6,785 nt of DNA from an uncultured Erysipelotrichaceae bacterium (lineage in GTDB: Bacteria > Bacillota_I > Bacilli_A > Erysipelotrichales > Coprobacillaceae), in contig CAMFRJ010000065.1 of assembly GCA_945981915.1 (NCBI GenBank), positions 1 through 6,785 on the forward strand. The letters are read 5' to 3'. Made by a program: the position numbers and the translations under genes. Below are positions 5,593 to 6,785 of this stretch, one piece after another. Position 1 is the first letter of the stretch. Every line of letters starts with the position of its first letter. The notes under the pieces were generated by a model. It worked only from the letters and a program-made list of their open reading frames with translations. It did not search any database and was not told where the DNA came from.

Positions 5593-5782
5593 GAAGTCAT
5601 CGATGTAATGGATAAGGTTAGTCATTTCATCATTTTTGAAAAAACTGGTGATATGATAAATGTGAATTTATTGGATAATCACTTCACCATGACTTTCTTT
5701 TATTTCATTATTAAAAACGATATAAAATACAATGAAAATGAAAGACTTAAATATGTATTGTTTTTTATATCATAATGGTTCA
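5593..5782 (-). other. Unrecognised broken reading frame between the glycosyltransferase and the BI-1 relic
   Basis: One minus-strand frame is open here except for a single TAA. It gives a hydrophobic stretch (IFKSFIFIVFYIVF), then NNEIKESHGEVIIQ, the stop, then IHIYHITSFFKNDEMTNLIH and YIDDFNSVGNL, closing at a TGA near the inverted repeat. It looks like one membrane helix plus a polar segment, perhaps the ruin of a small membrane-anchored protein or a gene fragment. I do not recognise it. No ribosome binding site precedes it. The opposite strand also has an open frame (5608-5775, 55 codons) without a ribosome binding site. Either or both may be non-coding. Confidence 0.35.
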
Positions 5783-6718
5783 TTATATTTTCTTGTTACT
5801 GTCTTTAATGATGTAAATAGGTCTTTGTTTGCTTTCGAAATAACATGATGAACAATATTGACCAAGGATACATACAAAAATCATTTGTATACCACTTAAA
5901 AATAAAATGAGACAACTTATTGGAAAATATTGAGCAATTTGATCATGAAAAAACAACTCATTTACTAATAAATAACATCCTAGTAAAATTGATATGATCA
6001 TTAAGAATCCACCTATAAATCCTGCAATCGTAATTGGTGTTGATGAAAAGGAAAAGATTCCTTCAAAAGCGTATGAAAATAAACTATGAAAAGACCATTT
6101 GGTATGTCCAGCAACGCGTTGAACGTTATGATATTCAATCCATTTTGTATCAAATCCAACAAATGAAAACATACCTTTCATATAACGATTGTATTCTTTG
6201 AGTTCTAAAATCGCATCAACCATTTGACGAGTCATCATTCTAAAATCTCCAGCACCATCTGACATATCCATTTTTGTCATTTTTTGAATGATTTTATAAA
6301 AGATATGAGATAAGATATTTCTTATTTTTCCTTCTCCATCTCTATCTATTCTTTTTCCTGCACAACAGTCATAACCCTCATCTTTTAAAGCATGATACAT
6401 ATCTTTTAAGAGGTGAGGTGGATGTTGTAAGTCTGCATCCATGATGACAACGTAGTTTCCTGAAGCATGTTCTAAGCCGGCATACATCGCTGCTTCTTTT
6501 CCGAAATTTCGAGAAAATGAATAATAGAAACAATGATGATTTCTTTTTGCGAGTATTTTTAAAATATCTTCACTATGATCATGACTACCATCATTGATAA
6601 AAAGAATCTCATAATCAATGTCTTCTATTTCATGTAAACACGTTGTCACTTCATGATAGAAAAGTGGCAAAACATCTTCTTCATTAAAACAAGGGACGAT
6701 AATACTCATTTTATCCAT
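5783..6718 (-). CDS. Polyprenyl-phosphate glycosyltransferase (GT2, GtrB/DPM1-like) with two membrane helices
   Basis: A 311-residue GT-A-fold family 2 glycosyltransferase. The N-terminus MSIIVPCFNEE and the INDGSHD segment (41-47) bind the nucleotide sugar. The metal-binding DxD is in MDADLQHP (D94, D96). GDFRMM at 157-162 and HTKWSF near 205-210 are typical of the GtrB/Dpm1/PglC-like group. Two C-terminal membrane helices (about 230-255 and 264-288) anchor it. Such enzymes move a sugar from UDP or GDP to undecaprenyl phosphate for later modification of teichoic acid, polysaccharide or protein. The usual LGEYLGRxY after the last helix is altered here to LGQYCSSCYF, with two extra cysteines. 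I start at ATG 6718, six bases after AGAAGGTG (6732-6725); ATG 6709 is possible, and GTG 6727 overlaps the ribosome binding site. No GtrA-type flippase gene follows; the next sequence is decayed DNA. It is convergent with the HAD gene. Confidence 0.9.
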   Translation of the reverse strand: MDKMSIIVPCFNEEDVLPLFYHEVTTCLHEIEDIDYEILFINDGSHDHSEDILKILAKRNHHCFYYSFSRNFGKEAAMYAGLEHASGNYVVIMDADLQHPPHLLKDMYHALKDEGYDCCAGKRIDRDGEGKIRNILSHIFYKIIQKMTKMDMSDGAGDFRMMTRQMVDAILELKEYNRYMKGMFSFVGFDTKWIEYHNVQRVAGHTKWSFHSLFSYAFEGIFSFSSTPITIAGFIGGFLMIISILLGCYLLVNELFFHDQIAQYFPISCLILFLSGIQMIFVCILGQYCSSCYFESKQRPIYIIKDSNKKI

Positions 6719-6736
6719 GAATAACACCTTCTTCTT

Positions 6737-6765
6737 TAAATATTTTGAATTGACACAACAAGTAA
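6737..6765 (-). promoter_or_regulatory. Weak candidate promoter of the glycosyltransferase gene
   Basis: On the minus strand TTACTT (6765-6760) and TATTTA (6742-6737) are 17 bases apart, ahead of the AGAAGGTG ribosome binding site (6732-6725). Both hexamers are far from consensus, so the true promoter may lie elsewhere or beyond the window edge. On the plus strand the same gap carries TTGACA (6750-6755) with TATGAT (6771-6776) only 15 bases downstream, a possible divergent promoter. Confidence 0.25.
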
Positions 6766-6776
6766 TTGCTTATGAT

Positions 6777-6785
6777 CTGTCTCTT
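6777..6785. other. Possible Nextera mosaic-end remnant at the sequence end
   Basis: The last nine bases, CTGTCTCTT, equal the first nine bases of the Tn5/Nextera mosaic-end read-through (CTGTCTCTTATACACATCT), and they fall exactly at the end of the window. If the window ends where an assembled contig ends, these bases may be untrimmed library adapter and not genome. The match is short, so chance is possible. Confidence 0.5.

Noticed and set aside
5608..5775. Plus-strand 55-codon frame starting ATG GAT AAG
   Set aside because: No ribosome binding site or promoter, no recognisable motif, and it overlaps an equally open minus-strand frame in decayed DNA.
5772..5786. ATAATG/CATTAT hairpin at the end of the glycosyltransferase gene as its terminator
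   Set aside because: Six A/T-rich base pairs, and followed on the minus strand by an A-rich and not a U-rich stretch.

Overview
The window is AT-rich DNA with Gram-positive-style Shine-Dalgarno sites, sigma-70-type promoters, short intergenic gaps and TGA used only as stop. Protein content (an RlmI-like methyltransferase, a Cof-type HAD phosphatase, a DUF134-NifX fusion and a GtrB/DPM1-like glycosyltransferase) and base composition fit an anaerobic low-GC Firmicute. My best guess is an Erysipelotrichia (Coprobacillus/Catenibacterium-like) gut bacterium, but this is inferred from style and not from a marker gene.

Layout, left to right. A promoter (66-94) drives a tightly packed plus-strand operon: an RlmI-like 23S rRNA methyltransferase (121-1329), a small alpha/beta-hydrolase esterase (1329-1973) and a COG1237-type metallo-beta-lactamase-fold hydrolase (1970-2782). 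The stop and start codons overlap at both junctions. A small hairpin with a T-rich tail begins in the last stop codon. Right after it lies a perfect, spacerless palindrome of 42 bp (2800-2841) that contains a fully consensus promoter, TTGACA-17-TATAAT. That promoter points at a gene fusing a DUF134 helix-turn-helix domain to a NifX-type metal-cluster-binding domain with a His/Cys/Asp-rich tail (2859-3536). An excellent ribosome binding site and ATG sit in frame exactly at the domain junction, so free NifX domain may also be made. An HD-domain phosphohydrolase (3552-4043) follows 15 bases later. A terminator hairpin and an extended -10 promoter then lead to a monocistronic Cof-family HAD phosphatase (4181-4996), closed by a terminator.

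From 5031 to 5782 there is no intact gene. Bases 5031-5120 show nothing I can name. Bases 5121-5580 hold, on the minus strand, a decayed Bax inhibitor-1/YccA-type membrane protein gene with one in-frame stop, one homopolymer frameshift and no 5' part. A 13-bp inverted repeat sits at its upstream edge. Bases 5593-5782 hold an unrecognised broken minus-strand reading frame. The window ends with a minus-strand polyprenyl-phosphate glycosyltransferase gene (5783-6718). The last nine bases match the start of the Nextera mosaic-end read-through sequence and may be a sequencing artefact.

How the parts may work together: the strongest candidate for something new is the 2780-4043 block. It pairs a probable autoregulator fused to a metal-cluster-binding domain with a promoter built into a perfect palindrome and with an internal translation start. 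The upstream MBL hydrolase belongs to a family often found near NifX/DUF134 genes in anaerobes. A metal- or cluster-responsive regulatory role is inference, not something the sequence proves.
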